64,000 nucleotides of DNA from Limiplasma sp048370855 (GTDB taxonomy: Bacteria; Bacillota; Clostridia; Christensenellales; Aristaeellaceae): the NCBI GenBank assembly GCA_048370855.1, contig DBGEOK010000004.1, positions 1 through 64,000 on the forward strand, given 5' to 3'. Below, piece after piece: positions 24,263-33,023 of this stretch. The notes below the pieces were generated by a model, which saw nothing but the letters and a program-made list of their open reading frames with translations, ran no database searches and had not been told where the DNA came from. The number at the start of each line of letters is the position of its first letter. Position 1 is the first letter of the stretch. The position numbers and the translations under genes are program-made.

Positions 24263-25324
24263 CTACTCCTTAAAAATCATCGTGATAAAGTCCCGCAGGC
24301 AACGCCTCCATACCTGCCATTCATGCGTTCCGTCATATTCGCGCCGAACGACGCCCTTCACTCCCTTCCGCTCCAAAAGGGCGTCGTCCGCGATAAACTC
24401 GTCAAAAAATTCATCCTCCCTGCCCATCGCGCGGAAGAACACGCGGAACGAAGCGGAGAACACATCCGGATGGTCCAGCAGCTCCAAATGAGGCTGCTCC
24501 TTCGTAAAGAGGTTTCGGAGAAAGCCGCTGAACAAACCGACGTAACCAAACATGTCGGGATGCGCGAGGGCCGCCGCGCTTGCGTGCATGCTGCCCATAG
24601 AGAGGCCGGCGACGGCCCGGCGCCATTTGTCGCCGCGCACGTGGTAGGCACGCTCCACATATGGAATGATATCCCTCATCAGCATTTCGGGAAAGGCGGC
24701 GCAGTCATACCCATGCCCGAGCCGCACCATGCCGTTCCCCATGACGACCATCATGGGCACGCTGTCGCCGGACGCGATCAGATTGTCCAAAATAAAATTC
24801 ATCCGGCCCTGATAAAACCAGCCCAGCTCATTCTCCCCATGGCCATGCTGAAGATAAAGGACGGGATAATCCGTTTGCGCGTCATAGGCCGGAGGCAAAT
24901 AAACGAGGCAGCTTTCCGTATGGCCTGTTACCTGGGAAGGAAAAAAGTGATGGGAAACCGTACCGTGCGCCACGTCCAGCGCCTGATAGAACGCCTCGTC
25001 CTTTGCGGGCGCGTCGATTGCGTTGATGGGGCGGGACCCGCCAAAGCCAATGGGCAGAAAGGGGGACAGCATGTCCGCGCCATCCACCATCAGGCGTAGA
25101 TAATGGTATCCCTCCGGCAGCTCGAGCGTCGCTCCCCAGCAGCCGTCCGCCTGCCGCGCCAGCGGAAAACGCGCGCCTGAAAGCATGCGCAGCTCCACCT
25201 CTCGCGCGGTTGGGGGCATTTTGAGCCGAACGCGAACGCGGCCGTCGGATAAAAAGGCCGCGCCCTCTTCGGATAAGACAGGATGATAGGCAATCGCCTG
25301 CGATGCGCAGCGCCATACCGGCAT
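24263..25324 (-). CDS. esterase with N-terminal E-set (CBM48-like) domain
   Basis: 353 residues. The first 100 form an immunoglobulin-like E-set domain of the type preceding glycogen-branching enzymes and ferulic-acid esterases (VRVRLKMPPTAREVELRM, then GYHYLRLMVDG). An esterase D-like hydrolase follows: YLQHGHGENELGW (oxyanion region), AGLSMGSMHA with the nucleophile Ser, and the catalytic His in YDGTHEWQVW. No signal peptide. I place the start at ATG 25324 because it follows AGAGGG and lies downstream of the promoter at 25361-25390; a longer in-frame reading to 25507 would span that promoter. It and the metallo-hydrolase form a small operon that may share the LacI regulator of the CUT1 operon. 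Confidence 0.85.
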   Translation of the reverse strand: MPVWRCASQAIAYHPVLSEEGAAFLSDGRVRVRLKMPPTAREVELRMLSGARFPLARQADGCWGATLELPEGYHYLRLMVDGADMLSPFLPIGFGGSRPINAIDAPAKDEAFYQALDVAHGTVSHHFFPSQVTGHTESCLVYLPPAYDAQTDYPVLYLQHGHGENELGWFYQGRMNFILDNLIASGDSVPMMVVMGNGMVRLGHGYDCAAFPEMLMRDIIPYVERAYHVRGDKWRRAVAGLSMGSMHASAAALAHPDMFGYVGLFSGFLRNLFTKEQPHLELLDHPDVFSASFRVFFRAMGREDEFFDEFIADDALLERKGVKGVVRREYDGTHEWQVWRRCLRDFITMIFKE

Positions 25325-25360
25325 ATTCGATCCCTCTTTTCTTTTTCCATTGCTGTATGC

Positions 25361-25400
25361 ATTATAGCAACCGCGCCGGCAATATGTCAAGCGATTGTCA
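25361..25400 (-). promoter_or_regulatory. promoter of the E-set esterase gene with LacI-like operator
   Basis: Minus strand TTGACA (25390-25385), 18-base spacer, TATAAT (25366-25361). TGTCAAGCGATTGTCA (25385-25400) covers the -35 box and matches the operator at 23336-23351 at 13 of 16 positions; six of these belong to the -35 box itself. Confidence 0.65.
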
Positions 25401-25542
25401 AATGGAATCGGGAGGACAGGCTCCGACGGCGGAAAGGGCTCCCCAAAAGGCTGGCGCGATGGAGGGCCGTTCCCTTTTGCCGCCAGACTCAAAAGGGGGC
25501 CGCGCATGCTCGATAGGATTGCAAACCCCTATGCGGCAAACA

Positions 25543-25579
25543 AAAATCCGTTTTCAAGCGGCGTTTGAAAACGGATTTT
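25543..25579 (-). terminator. terminator of the small membrane-protein gene
   Basis: Positions 25543-25557 pair with 25565-25579 in a 15-bp stem. A T-run follows on the minus strand, and TTTTTT also follows at 25586 on the plus strand, so it may work both ways. Confidence 0.8.
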
Positions 25580-25684
25580 CCGTGCGTTTTTTATGCGAGG
25601 GACCGGTATGACGGCCCCTTCAAACCAACGACGCCTGAGAACCGCGTCCGGGCCATACGCCCGCTTCGTTTGAAACGCGCGCTT

Positions 25685-26044
25685 TCACCCTTTCGACGGA
25701 TGGCTCCCAATCGCAGCCAGAGGAATGGCAAGAAAGATCAGCCAGCCGGGATGCCACAGGTGGAAAAAGAAGCCCAGCACCAGATAAATCAGCGTAATCA
25801 TGACGGGGTTGCAAAGCTGCTCCAGCCGTGTACGCGGATGCATGTAGTGGAGCGGAATGGTCAGAAACACCAGCCAGCCGGGATGCCACAGGCCGAACAC
25901 TCCGCCCAGCACAAGATAGAGGCCCGTAATCAGCAGGGGAAACATGGCGTCCGACTTGCGCCGCTTTTCCGCTTCCTCAGCCCGCGCCTTCGCCTCGTAA
26001 TAGCTGCCCTCGGGCCCAAGCGTTTCATGATTGGATTCCGACAT
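25685..26044 (-). CDS. small membrane protein with internal duplication
   Basis: 119 residues. A charged N-terminus (about 1-33) precedes two copies of a 29-residue unit, YLVLGGVFGLWHPGWLVFL and YLVLGFFFHLWHPGWLIFL, each ending in IPL. Each unit spans the membrane about once to twice. The LWHPGWL motif recurs in small integral membrane proteins and as a C-terminal anchor of Xre-type regulators in Bacillota; the function is not known to me. The start at 26044 follows AAGGAGG, so longer in-frame sequence upstream is not used. Confidence 0.75.
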   Translation of the reverse strand: MSESNHETLGPEGSYYEAKARAEEAEKRRKSDAMFPLLITGLYLVLGGVFGLWHPGWLVFLTIPLHYMHPRTRLEQLCNPVMITLIYLVLGFFFHLWHPGWLIFLAIPLAAIGSHPSKG

Positions 26045-26373
26045 CGGTGGTTCCTCCTTATGCGTCCTAAGCGGCGGGCGCCCGTCCGCGCTTTCGGTTT
26101 TCTTCACGCGCTCATCATAGCATGATTTTTCGGGAACGAAAAGAGGCGGACGCTCAAAAACCGATGAAAACGCCATAAGAAGTTTATGAGAATTCGGTGA
26201 GAGAACCCGCCGCGTCGCCTGTACCCTTCCATCGCGGGCAGGAAGGCGGCGCTCCCAGGAAATCGCGGCACGCCGGCGCGTGCTTTCGTATAAGCAAAAG
26301 GAGCCCGCGCCGCTTCAGGCCACGGGCTCCCAATATCCTTCTTTTGGCCGCAAAGGCGCGTTTCTCCCCGCGC
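26045..26373. other. intergenic region between the small membrane protein and a secreted protein
   Basis: No gene supported. A TATGAT-like box lies near 26110-26115 on the minus strand without a clear -35. A hairpin, GGAGCCCG (26300-26307) with CGGGCTCC (26323-26330), followed on the minus strand by CTTTT, is the likely terminator of the secreted-protein gene that ends at 26374. Confidence 0.5.
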
Positions 26374-26877
26374 TCAGCCGTTTCCTCCGTCGCCGCCTAT
26401 CAGGTAGAGAACCTCGCCGTCCTTGGCGTGCACAAGGATTTCATAAGCGTCCTTTGGATCGTCGCTCTGGGAAAGGTCAAACTGCCAGTACGGCGTCCTA
26501 AAGTAGGCGTCCTCCTTTGCGAAGCCGTAGCAAACGGAAAAGCGTCCGAGCCCTTCCGGCGTCTCCCCATATTTCTCCATAACGGCCTCGATGGCAATGG
26601 AGAACGCGTCATCCCTGAGCATCACGCCGTCCGGAGGCGTGGAAAAATGGTCGTTGGTCACGGCGTAATCCGTCGCGGTCAGTTCAAGCGCCCCGCCGTT
26701 TGCCGTCAGCGCCCGAACGATCCCATCCGGCCGCTCCGCCGCCGCGGCCGCGCCAGACACAATGGTAGGCGGAAGCGCCGTCGGGACCGGCGTAGGCGCC
26801 GCGTCGGCCGCCAGGGCAATCGGGCGGGCAGCCGTCAGCAGAACGCCCGCGGCCACAAAAGCCAGAATTTTTTTCAT
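26374..26877 (-). CDS. secreted PepSY-like protein
   Basis: 167 residues: signal peptide to about residue 24 (KKILAFVAAGVLLTAARPIA, LAA), a short Pro/Ala-rich linker (APTPVPTALPPT), then one domain. Its second half (YWQFDLSQSDDPKDAYEILV, HAKDGEVLYLIGG) has the look of a PepSY domain, where a conserved Tyr-Trp strand is followed by V...DGEV. PepSY domains inhibit or chaperone peptidases; the partner is unknown. ATG follows AAAGGAG. It stands alone. Confidence 0.7.
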   Translation of the reverse strand: MKKILAFVAAGVLLTAARPIALAADAAPTPVPTALPPTIVSGAAAAAERPDGIVRALTANGGALELTATDYAVTNDHFSTPPDGVMLRDDAFSIAIEAVMEKYGETPEGLGRFSVCYGFAKEDAYFRTPYWQFDLSQSDDPKDAYEILVHAKDGEVLYLIGGDGGNG

Positions 26878-26995
26878 CGTCGTTCACTCCTTTTTGATGA
26901 AGGAATCCAGGGCAGACCGCATGCCTGCGCCCTGCCGATAAAACGAGCGACCGCTGCCAAAGCCTTCCGGTTTTTTTGTAACAACTTCCAGCGTC

Positions 26996-27790
26996 TTATC
27001 CCAAAAGCATCCGGTCGTTGGCAAATTCCTGCCCGCTTGCCTTTTCAAACATTTGCAGAAGGTCCTCCACCGTCAGGTTTTTCTTTTCCTCTCCGGACAC
27101 GTCCACGGCAATACGTCCCTCGTACATCATAATCAAACGGTTTCCATGGGCGATAGCGTCCCTCATGTTATGGGTTATCATCAGCGTGGTCAGCCTGTCC
27201 CGCCGCACAATTTTTTCCGTGGTTTCCAGCACCTTGGACGCGGTTTTGGGATCAAGCGCCGCGGTATGCTCGTCCAGAAGCAGGAGCTTTGGCTTTCGCA
27301 GCGTGGCCATCAGCAGCGTCAACGCCTGCCGCTGTCCGCCGGAGAGCAGGCCGACCTTTGTCGTCAGGCGATCCTCCAGCCCAAGGTCCAGTATCTTCAA
27401 AAGCTCGCGGTATTGCTCGCGTTCCGGGCCGGTAATGCCGATGCGAAGGGTGCGGGGCCTGCCCCGGCGCATGGCAAGCGCCAGGTTTTCCTCGATCTGC
27501 ATGGTTGCGGCGGTGCCCATCATAGGGTCCTGAAACACGCGCCCGATATAGCGCGCGCGCTTGTGCTCCGGCAGCTTTGTCACATCCACGCCGTCAATGC
27601 AGATAACGCCCCTGTCCGCCAGCCACACGCCCGCCACGGCGTTGAGCAAGGTGGATTTCCCCGCGCCGTTGCCGCCGATGACGGTTACAAAATCCCCGTC
27701 CTCAAGCGTAAGGGAAACCCCGTCCAGCGCGATCTTTTCGTTAATCGTTCCCGGATTAAACGTCTTGTGAATATCCTTGATCTCAAGCAT
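26996..27790 (-). CDS. ABC transporter ATP-binding protein (TrpXYZ-type system)
   Basis: 264 residues. Walker A GGNGAGKST (about 38-46), signature LLSGGQRQAL, Walker B KLLLLDEHTAALD, switch His in ITHNM. The DEHTAALDPKT variant after Walker B is typical of the ATPases paired with COG2984/COG4120 proteins. It overlaps the permease gene by eight bases and completes an importer with the two genes upstream. Confidence 0.92.
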   Translation of the reverse strand: MLEIKDIHKTFNPGTINEKIALDGVSLTLEDGDFVTVIGGNGAGKSTLLNAVAGVWLADRGVICIDGVDVTKLPEHKRARYIGRVFQDPMMGTAATMQIEENLALAMRRGRPRTLRIGITGPEREQYRELLKILDLGLEDRLTTKVGLLSGGQRQALTLLMATLRKPKLLLLDEHTAALDPKTASKVLETTEKIVRRDRLTTLMITHNMRDAIAHGNRLIMMYEGRIAVDVSGEEKKNLTVEDLLQMFEKASGQEFANDRMLLG

Positions 27791-28724
27791 GGCCGTTGCC
27801 TCCCCGCTTTACAGGCTTTGCAAAATACCTTCCCTTCCAATAGGGCACGGCGAGGAAAACCGCCACAATCGCGGCTGACAGCAGCTTCAGATAGTTGGAG
27901 TTGATGCCGCTCAGGCTTACCACCGCCTGAATGACCACATAGTAGATGATGGAACCGATGGAAACCGCCAGAAGCTTCAGGCCGAAATTCCTGAACAGCC
28001 TTCCAAACGTCGCCTCTCCGATGATGACAGCCGCCAGGCCGATGACGATTGCCCCCCGGCCCATGTTGATATCGGCAAAGCTTTGGTATTGCGCGAGCAG
28101 CGCGCCGGAAAGGGCTACCAGGCCGTTGGAGATCATCAGCGCAAGCACCTTGTTATAGTCGGTGTTGATCCCTTGGGCCCGGGCCATATTGGGGTTTGCG
28201 CCCGTGGCCCTCAGCGAGGAGCCCAGCTCCGTGCCGAAAAACCAGTACAGAAGCCCGACAATCGCCGCCGTAAACAGGCCCACCACAAAGATGGGATGCT
28301 CATAAAACGGCCGCGCGCCCTTGCCGACATCCTGCAAATAGCGCAGGGATACCAACAGGTCGTAGTTGTTCACGTTCAGCGATTGATTGGCCTTCATCCC
28401 CATAATCGCAAGGTTGACCGACCACAACCCCAGTTGCGTCAGAATCCCCGCTAAAATGGCGGGAATGCCGCACGCGGTATGCAGCAGGCCCGTAACCAGC
28501 CCCGCCGCCAGGCCCGCCAGAACGGCCGCGAGCAGGGCCGTCCAGACGTTCGCGCCGCCCACGATCATCATAACGCCCACCGCGCCGCCCGTACAAAAGG
28601 AACCATCCACCGTCAGGTCGGCGATGTCCAGCAGCTTATACGTAATGTACACGCCGATGGCCATAACGCCCCAGATGAGCCCTTGGGATATCGCGCCGGG
28701 AAGGGCGTTCAGAAAGCTCGTCAA
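27783..28724 (-). CDS. ABC transporter permease (COG4120, TrpY-type)
   Basis: 313 residues and about eight membrane helices, related to the branched-chain amino-acid/ribose permeases (ISQGLIWGVMAIGVYITYK, then LDIADLTVDGSFCTGG). TrpXYZ of streptococci imports tryptophan; other members take up tyrosine or unknown ligands. The TTG at 28724 is chosen because it follows GGGGGA and starts the conserved N-terminal helix; an upstream extension would cross the attenuator hairpin at 28797-28829. Confidence 0.88.
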   Translation of the reverse strand: MTSFLNALPGAISQGLIWGVMAIGVYITYKLLDIADLTVDGSFCTGGAVGVMMIVGGANVWTALLAAVLAGLAAGLVTGLLHTACGIPAILAGILTQLGLWSVNLAIMGMKANQSLNVNNYDLLVSLRYLQDVGKGARPFYEHPIFVVGLFTAAIVGLLYWFFGTELGSSLRATGANPNMARAQGINTDYNKVLALMISNGLVALSGALLAQYQSFADINMGRGAIVIGLAAVIIGEATFGRLFRNFGLKLLAVSIGSIIYYVVIQAVVSLSGINSNYLKLLSAAIVAVFLAVPYWKGRYFAKPVKRGGNGHA

Positions 28725-28796
28725 ATCCGTTTCCCCCAATGCTGGCGCGGGGCGGCCCGCCCCATGCCAAAAGTCGATACAGTTCAACATTATAGC

Positions 28797-28829
28797 AAAA
28801 AACCTGGGAAAAGGAAGCCCTTTCCCCAG
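28797..28829 (-). terminator. attenuating terminator between binding protein and permease
   Basis: On the minus strand CTGGGGAAAGG and CCTTTTCCCAG form an 11-bp stem with loop GCTT, followed by TTTTTT (28802-28797). As in the CUT1 operon, the hairpin falls between the binding-protein gene and the membrane genes. Confidence 0.85.
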
Positions 28830-28852
28830 CGTTTTTGATAGGCTCCGCCCGG

Positions 28853-29806
28853 TTATTCCATCTCGATCGGCACATAGCTTTCCGGGATGCTGACGTTCAG
28901 CGCTTGGCAAAGGGCGGCGTTAAACTTGGGCGTAAAGTTTTCCGCGTAGGAAACAGGCATGCTGGAAATGTCGGCCTTGCCGGTCAAAATCTGCGCGGCC
29001 ATTTTGCCGGTGGTGACGCCCAGGTCGTAATAGCTGATGGAAAGGGTCGCCACGCCGCAGCCCTTGGCGATGCCCTCCTCGCCGGCCACCACGGGCACGC
29101 CGGCGGGCTGGCAGATGTTGTCCACAATGCCGGTGTTGGCGGCGACGGTGTTATCGGTCGGTACGTAAATCACGTCAGAGCCGTCACAGGCGGCCTGGGT
29201 AACGGCGGCCGCGTCGTTGCTGTCGGCAAAGGGGTAGAGCTCGCACTCATAGCCCAGCTCTTCCAGATATCCCTTCACGGTATCCACCTGGTACTGGCTG
29301 TTGGCCTCCGCCGAGCAATAGAGCAGGCCGACCTTCTTTGCGTCGGGGAAAAGCTCCTGAATCATGGCGGCCTGCTGGTCCAGCGGGGCCAGGTCGGAGG
29401 TGCCGGAGACATTGCCGCCCACAGTGCCGGTAAAGTCCGCGATGCCCAGCGCCACGCCATACTCCGTCACGGAGGTGCCCAGAATCGGAATGTCCGCGGT
29501 CGCGGCGGTGGCGGCCTGGAGCGCCGGGGTGGCGTTGGCCAGGATCAGGTCCACATTTGAGGATACAAAGGAATTGACGATCGTGGAGCAGGTATTGGAA
29601 TCTCCCGCCGCGTTTTGCACGTCAAAGGCTACGGCGTCTCCCAGCTCCTCGGTCAGCGCGTCCATAAAGCCTTGCGTGGCGGCGTCCAGCGCCTCATGGG
29701 CGACCAATTGACAAATGCCGACCTTGTACGTTTCTCCCTCGGCCAGGGCGGCCGTGGCGGACAGCGCCAGCATGGCGGCCAGCAGCATCGAAATCATCTT
29801 TTTCAC
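28853..29806 (-). CDS. ABC transporter substrate-binding protein (COG2984, TrpX-type)
   Basis: 317 residues. Signal peptide MLLAAMLALSATAALAEGE with an ALA cleavage site and no lipobox. The mature chain (YKVGICQLVAHEALDAATQG, then VDLILANATPALQAA and PILGTSVTEYG) is a type I periplasmic-binding fold of the family that includes tryptophan-binding TrpX. The ligand is unproven. Start is GTG after AAGGAGG; the conserved signal peptide begins there. It is the first gene of a three-gene importer operon whose promoter lies 340 bases upstream. Confidence 0.9.
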   Translation of the reverse strand: MKKMISMLLAAMLALSATAALAEGETYKVGICQLVAHEALDAATQGFMDALTEELGDAVAFDVQNAAGDSNTCSTIVNSFVSSNVDLILANATPALQAATAATADIPILGTSVTEYGVALGIADFTGTVGGNVSGTSDLAPLDQQAAMIQELFPDAKKVGLLYCSAEANSQYQVDTVKGYLEELGYECELYPFADSNDAAAVTQAACDGSDVIYVPTDNTVAANTGIVDNICQPAGVPVVAGEEGIAKGCGVATLSISYYDLGVTTGKMAAQILTGKADISSMPVSYAENFTPKFNAALCQALNVSIPESYVPIEME

Positions 29807-30141
29807 GTGTCTAACCTCCTTAGAGCGTCGTTGTATTTTCAAACGGCTTGTCCCGCTTGAAGTCGGGTACAAAAAGCGCCCGCGCGCATCCGCTTCATCG
29901 CGGACGGCAGAGGGCGTAAAAAACGCGGCGACGACTTGATTGACCGGCTGCCCCGGCCTCGCGGGCAATCGGCGTTGCCCTTCGGGGATCGAGGCCCGCA
30001 GCCGGCGCGGACCGTTGGCCGGCTGCTTTCAGGCGACGGCTCCGAAGCGGAATTTGCCGCGTCCTTCCGCCTTTCCGCGTCGGACAAAGGCTTCCTGGAG
30101 GGACGAGGGGCGCGGCCGCGCCGCTCCGCCAGCGTCTTTAC
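29807..30141 (-). ncRNA. long structured 5' leader of the TrpXYZ-type operon
   Basis: From the promoter at 30149-30177 to the GTG at 29806 there are about 335 transcribed bases. On the minus strand I see GCAGCCGG pairing with CCGGCTGC around 30030-29998, then GGGCCTCG with CGAGGCC enclosing GGGCAA...TTGCCC (about 29997-29957), and a further GCAGCCGG that could compete for CCGGCTGC. This looks like a switching leader, but it fits no riboswitch class that I recognise; it lacks T-box, TPP, B12 and SAM signatures. A coding role is not supported. Confidence 0.45.
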
Positions 30142-30148
30142 GGGTTGC

Positions 30149-30177
30149 ATTGTATACCGTCCCCCGTTGCCCGTCAA
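30149..30177 (-). promoter_or_regulatory. promoter of the TrpXYZ-type operon
   Basis: Minus strand TTGACG (30177-30172), 17-base spacer, TACAAT (30154-30149). Confidence 0.8.
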
Positions 30178-30688
30178 GCGGTAAATCGAGGCATGGAGCG
30201 CCGTTGCGCCGTTCGCGCATACCCAAACGCCCGGTTCGTCACGGGTCGCGCCCATTGTATTTCTTGTGCATTTATGCTGGAAAGCTCCACGCGCGCGCAT
30301 GCGAGCGCGTTCCCGGCCCGCTTTCATCCCGTTGAGCGGCTGCCTGACGAAATAAAAAGAAATTGCCTGTTTCAGTAAGGATTTTTATGCCGCTAGCTTT
30401 GGCCGTGCGATGAAAATCCGGTTGCCCTGCCCGGCTCCGGCGGGGAACCGCCGCGGTTTCATACCATACGGGCAGCGCATGGGGCGGCGGTCGTCAGCGC
30501 GGCGCGCTGCCTCGCCTGCTCCCGGAAGAAAGCGCGACGGGCGCAAGGCCGGCAGCCCATGAGGAAGGATTGCAAAGCGCCGGCTTTCCCGCCAAGCCAA
30601 CGGTCAACGGGAATTTCCAGAGGATGAAAAATGATAGATCTCGCGCCGGGATATACGATATGTGCGATATATACCATAAAGCGCGGCA
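30178..30688. other. intergenic region before the signalling operon
   Basis: No gene is supported. Short open frames on both strands lack ribosome sites and family signatures. The right end is AT-rich (GATATACGATATGTGCGATA), which may help regulation of the next promoter. Confidence 0.45.
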
Positions 30689-30749
30689 ATATCTCATAAA
30701 GATATCGTCCATCTCCAATCTTGCAAAACGGCGGGGCAGATGCTATAAT
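30689..30749 (+). promoter_or_regulatory. promoter and upstream palindrome of the signalling operon
   Basis: TTGCAA (30721-30726), 17-base spacer, TATAAT (30744-30749). An inverted repeat ATATCT-N5-AGATAT (30689-30705) lies 15 bases upstream of the -35 box, a usual place for an activator. The mRNA leader is about 130 bases. Confidence 0.7.
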
Positions 30750-30887
30750 GGTTAATAGACTGTATCAGTACCCAGTCGGACGGTCTGCGGAGACAAAATG
30801 GATTTCATTTTTGTTTGTCCGATTCGTCTATATAGGCTCCAAGGATTTTCCTGTCATATACCAAGGGCGTAGGAAGGGGACCGCCGG

Positions 30888-33023
30888 ATGCGCAAGAAGT
30901 TGAAGATCAATTGGCGCCAATGGTGGATATGGATGCCGATATTGCTCGTCTCCTTCGGCGTCCTGGGCGGCGGCTATTGGCTGTATTACCGCAGCATCGA
31001 GCAGGCGGTTTATGCCACGACCCTTTCCTTTATGGAACAAATCGCGGATCACGACCGCCTCAATATCGTCAACCAAATGAACAGCAAGACGGAGTATCTC
31101 CAGGTTATTCTCGACCGGATCGATGCCTCCAGAGACAGCCGGTTCGAGGAAGTGATCTATAATCTGGGCGTGGAAGCCAAGACGGCTTCCTTTGACACGC
31201 TCTATCTGATTACGTCGGACGACGAAGTGTACAGCAGCTCCTATCTGAGAACGCCTCTTCAGGATATGCCCTGGGCCGAAGCGTTTGAACGCTCGGGCAG
31301 CCGTTTTGCCATTCGGTACGACGAGGCCAGCCGTGAAAAATGGGGCGAATTTCTTGTCTACGGCGTGCGATTGGCCGCGCCGGTATCCACCGGGGAAAAA
31401 GGAATCAGGGGCGTGGTCGGGCTGGTGCCCATCGCCGAAATCGCCGACCAAATGCGCCTGGAGAGCTTTGACGGTCAGGGCATCGCGGTGGTCATGCAAA
31501 AGTCGGGCGATATCATTACGGCAAGCCGGCAATACAGCACGCCGGACAACAACTTTTTAACGCCCCTGGAACACGCCTCGTTTAAAAACGGGGGATCCCT
31601 GGAAGCCTGCCGGCAGGCGGTGGAACGGGGCGAAAGCCTGTTTGTGGAATACAGCCTGGGCGGAAGCTCCTTCTACGCGCTGTTCCAGTCCCTGGAGCAC
31701 CATGCGGAAAACGAGTGGTATTTGGTTGTGCGGGTCTCCACACAGGTAACGGCGGACCAGGTAAGGACGCTCATCTCCCGCTCCCTCCCCTTTTTCTTTG
31801 TGCTGGGCGCGCTCATTCTGCTCATCGCCTATTTTATCTACCGCACCGTAAACTCGGCGAAGGTGGCCCGGGCCTCCGAGCAGGCAAAATCCACCTTCCT
31901 GGCCAACATGAGCCATGAAATCCGCACGCCTCTGGCCGGCATCGTCGGCCTGCAATATCTCATGCGTCAGAACCTGGGCGACCCCGACAAGCTGGAGGCG
32001 TATTTAAAAAAGGCGGAGGTATCCGCGTCGTTTTTGCAAAGCATTATCACCGACGTTCTGGATATGTCCAAGATTGAAAGCGGGCGGTTGGAAATCTATC
32101 CAAAAGAGATGGATTTGAAGCTTCTGGTTGAGGAAGTGCACATTCTTCTGGAAAGTCAGATGGAAAATAAGGGGCTTCGGTTTCGCGTTGACGCCGCGGC
32201 GCTGAAGGAACCCATTGTCCTGGGGGACGCGCTGCGGGTCAAGCAGATTCTGACCAACCTGTTGGGCAACGCGGTCAAATTCACCCCCGAGGGCGGAGAG
32301 GTTTCCCTTGTCGTCAGGCAGGAATTATCCGGTGGTATCGCCAACACTATATTCCAGGTGGCCGATACGGGCTGCGGCATGAGCCCGGAATTTTTACAGC
32401 GCATCTGGGCCCCCTTCGAGCAGGAACGGCGCGTTGCCTCGCAGAACGGCACGGGACTTGGCACGACCCTGAGCAAGACCCTGGCGGAAAAAATGGGCGG
32501 CTCTATCTCGGTGGAAAGCCAGTTGGAAAAAGGGACGGTGTTCACCGTTTTCATCCCCTTCCCGGCGGCAAAGCCGCCGGGAGACGAAACCGCTGTAAGC
32601 GGCGCCCCCGACACAGACTGGACCTTGAAGGGGAAGCGCATCCTGGCCGTGGAGGATAATGAAATCAACCGGATGATCGTTGTGTCCATTCTGGAGGAGC
32701 AGGGCTGCGAGCTGACGGAGGCACAGAACGGACAGGAGGCTTTGGACGCCTTTGAAGCCAGCTTGCCTGCCTGGTTTGACCTCATCCTGATGGACGTTCA
32801 GATGCCCGTAATGGATGGGTATGAGGCCACAAGGCGCATCCGCGCGCTACCCCGACCAGACGCGCGGACGGTGCCGATTATCGCCATGACCGCCAACGCC
32901 TTCAGCGAGGATATTGAAAACGCGCTGGCCGCCGGCATGGACGACGTGGCGACCAAGCCGTTGGATATCAAGCTGCTGCTCAAAAAGTTAGAAATCATTA
33001 AAGACCGGGAGGAACGCTCATGA
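30888..33023 (+). CDS. membrane hybrid sensor histidine kinase with receiver domain
   Basis: 711 residues. Helix 1 at about 14-34, an extracellular Cache-like sensor (about 36-298, with the FDTLYLITSDDEVYSSSYLR pattern), helix 2 at about 300-322, HisKA with His343 (FLANMSHEIRTPL), HATPase_c (NLLGNAVKFT, DTGCGMS, NGTGLGTTLSKTL) and a C-terminal receiver domain with Asp636 (LILMDVQMPVMDGYE). No HPt domain is present and no separate response regulator or HPt gene follows, so the phosphate output is unknown. The gene overlaps the next by four bases, coupling the kinase to a solute-binding lipoprotein that may present a ligand to the sensor. Confidence 0.93.
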   Translation: MRKKLKINWRQWWIWMPILLVSFGVLGGGYWLYYRSIEQAVYATTLSFMEQIADHDRLNIVNQMNSKTEYLQVILDRIDASRDSRFEEVIYNLGVEAKTASFDTLYLITSDDEVYSSSYLRTPLQDMPWAEAFERSGSRFAIRYDEASREKWGEFLVYGVRLAAPVSTGEKGIRGVVGLVPIAEIADQMRLESFDGQGIAVVMQKSGDIITASRQYSTPDNNFLTPLEHASFKNGGSLEACRQAVERGESLFVEYSLGGSSFYALFQSLEHHAENEWYLVVRVSTQVTADQVRTLISRSLPFFFVLGALILLIAYFIYRTVNSAKVARASEQAKSTFLANMSHEIRTPLAGIVGLQYLMRQNLGDPDKLEAYLKKAEVSASFLQSIITDVLDMSKIESGRLEIYPKEMDLKLLVEEVHILLESQMENKGLRFRVDAAALKEPIVLGDALRVKQILTNLLGNAVKFTPEGGEVSLVVRQELSGGIANTIFQVADTGCGMSPEFLQRIWAPFEQERRVASQNGTGLGTTLSKTLAEKMGGSISVESQLEKGTVFTVFIPFPAAKPPGDETAVSGAPDTDWTLKGKRILAVEDNEINRMIVVSILEEQGCELTEAQNGQEALDAFEASLPAWFDLILMDVQMPVMDGYEATRRIRALPRPDARTVPIIAMTANAFSEDIENALAAGMDDVATKPLDIKLLLKKLEIIKDREERS

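Noticed and set aside
25325..25507. 61-codon N-terminal extension of the E-set esterase
   Set aside because: It would cross a consensus promoter at 25361-25390, and the ATG at 25324 has a good ribosome site and starts the E-set domain.
29839..30327. Arg-rich 162-codon frame upstream of the TrpX-type gene
   Set aside because: It spans the promoter and leader of the operon and has the composition of a GC-rich shadow.
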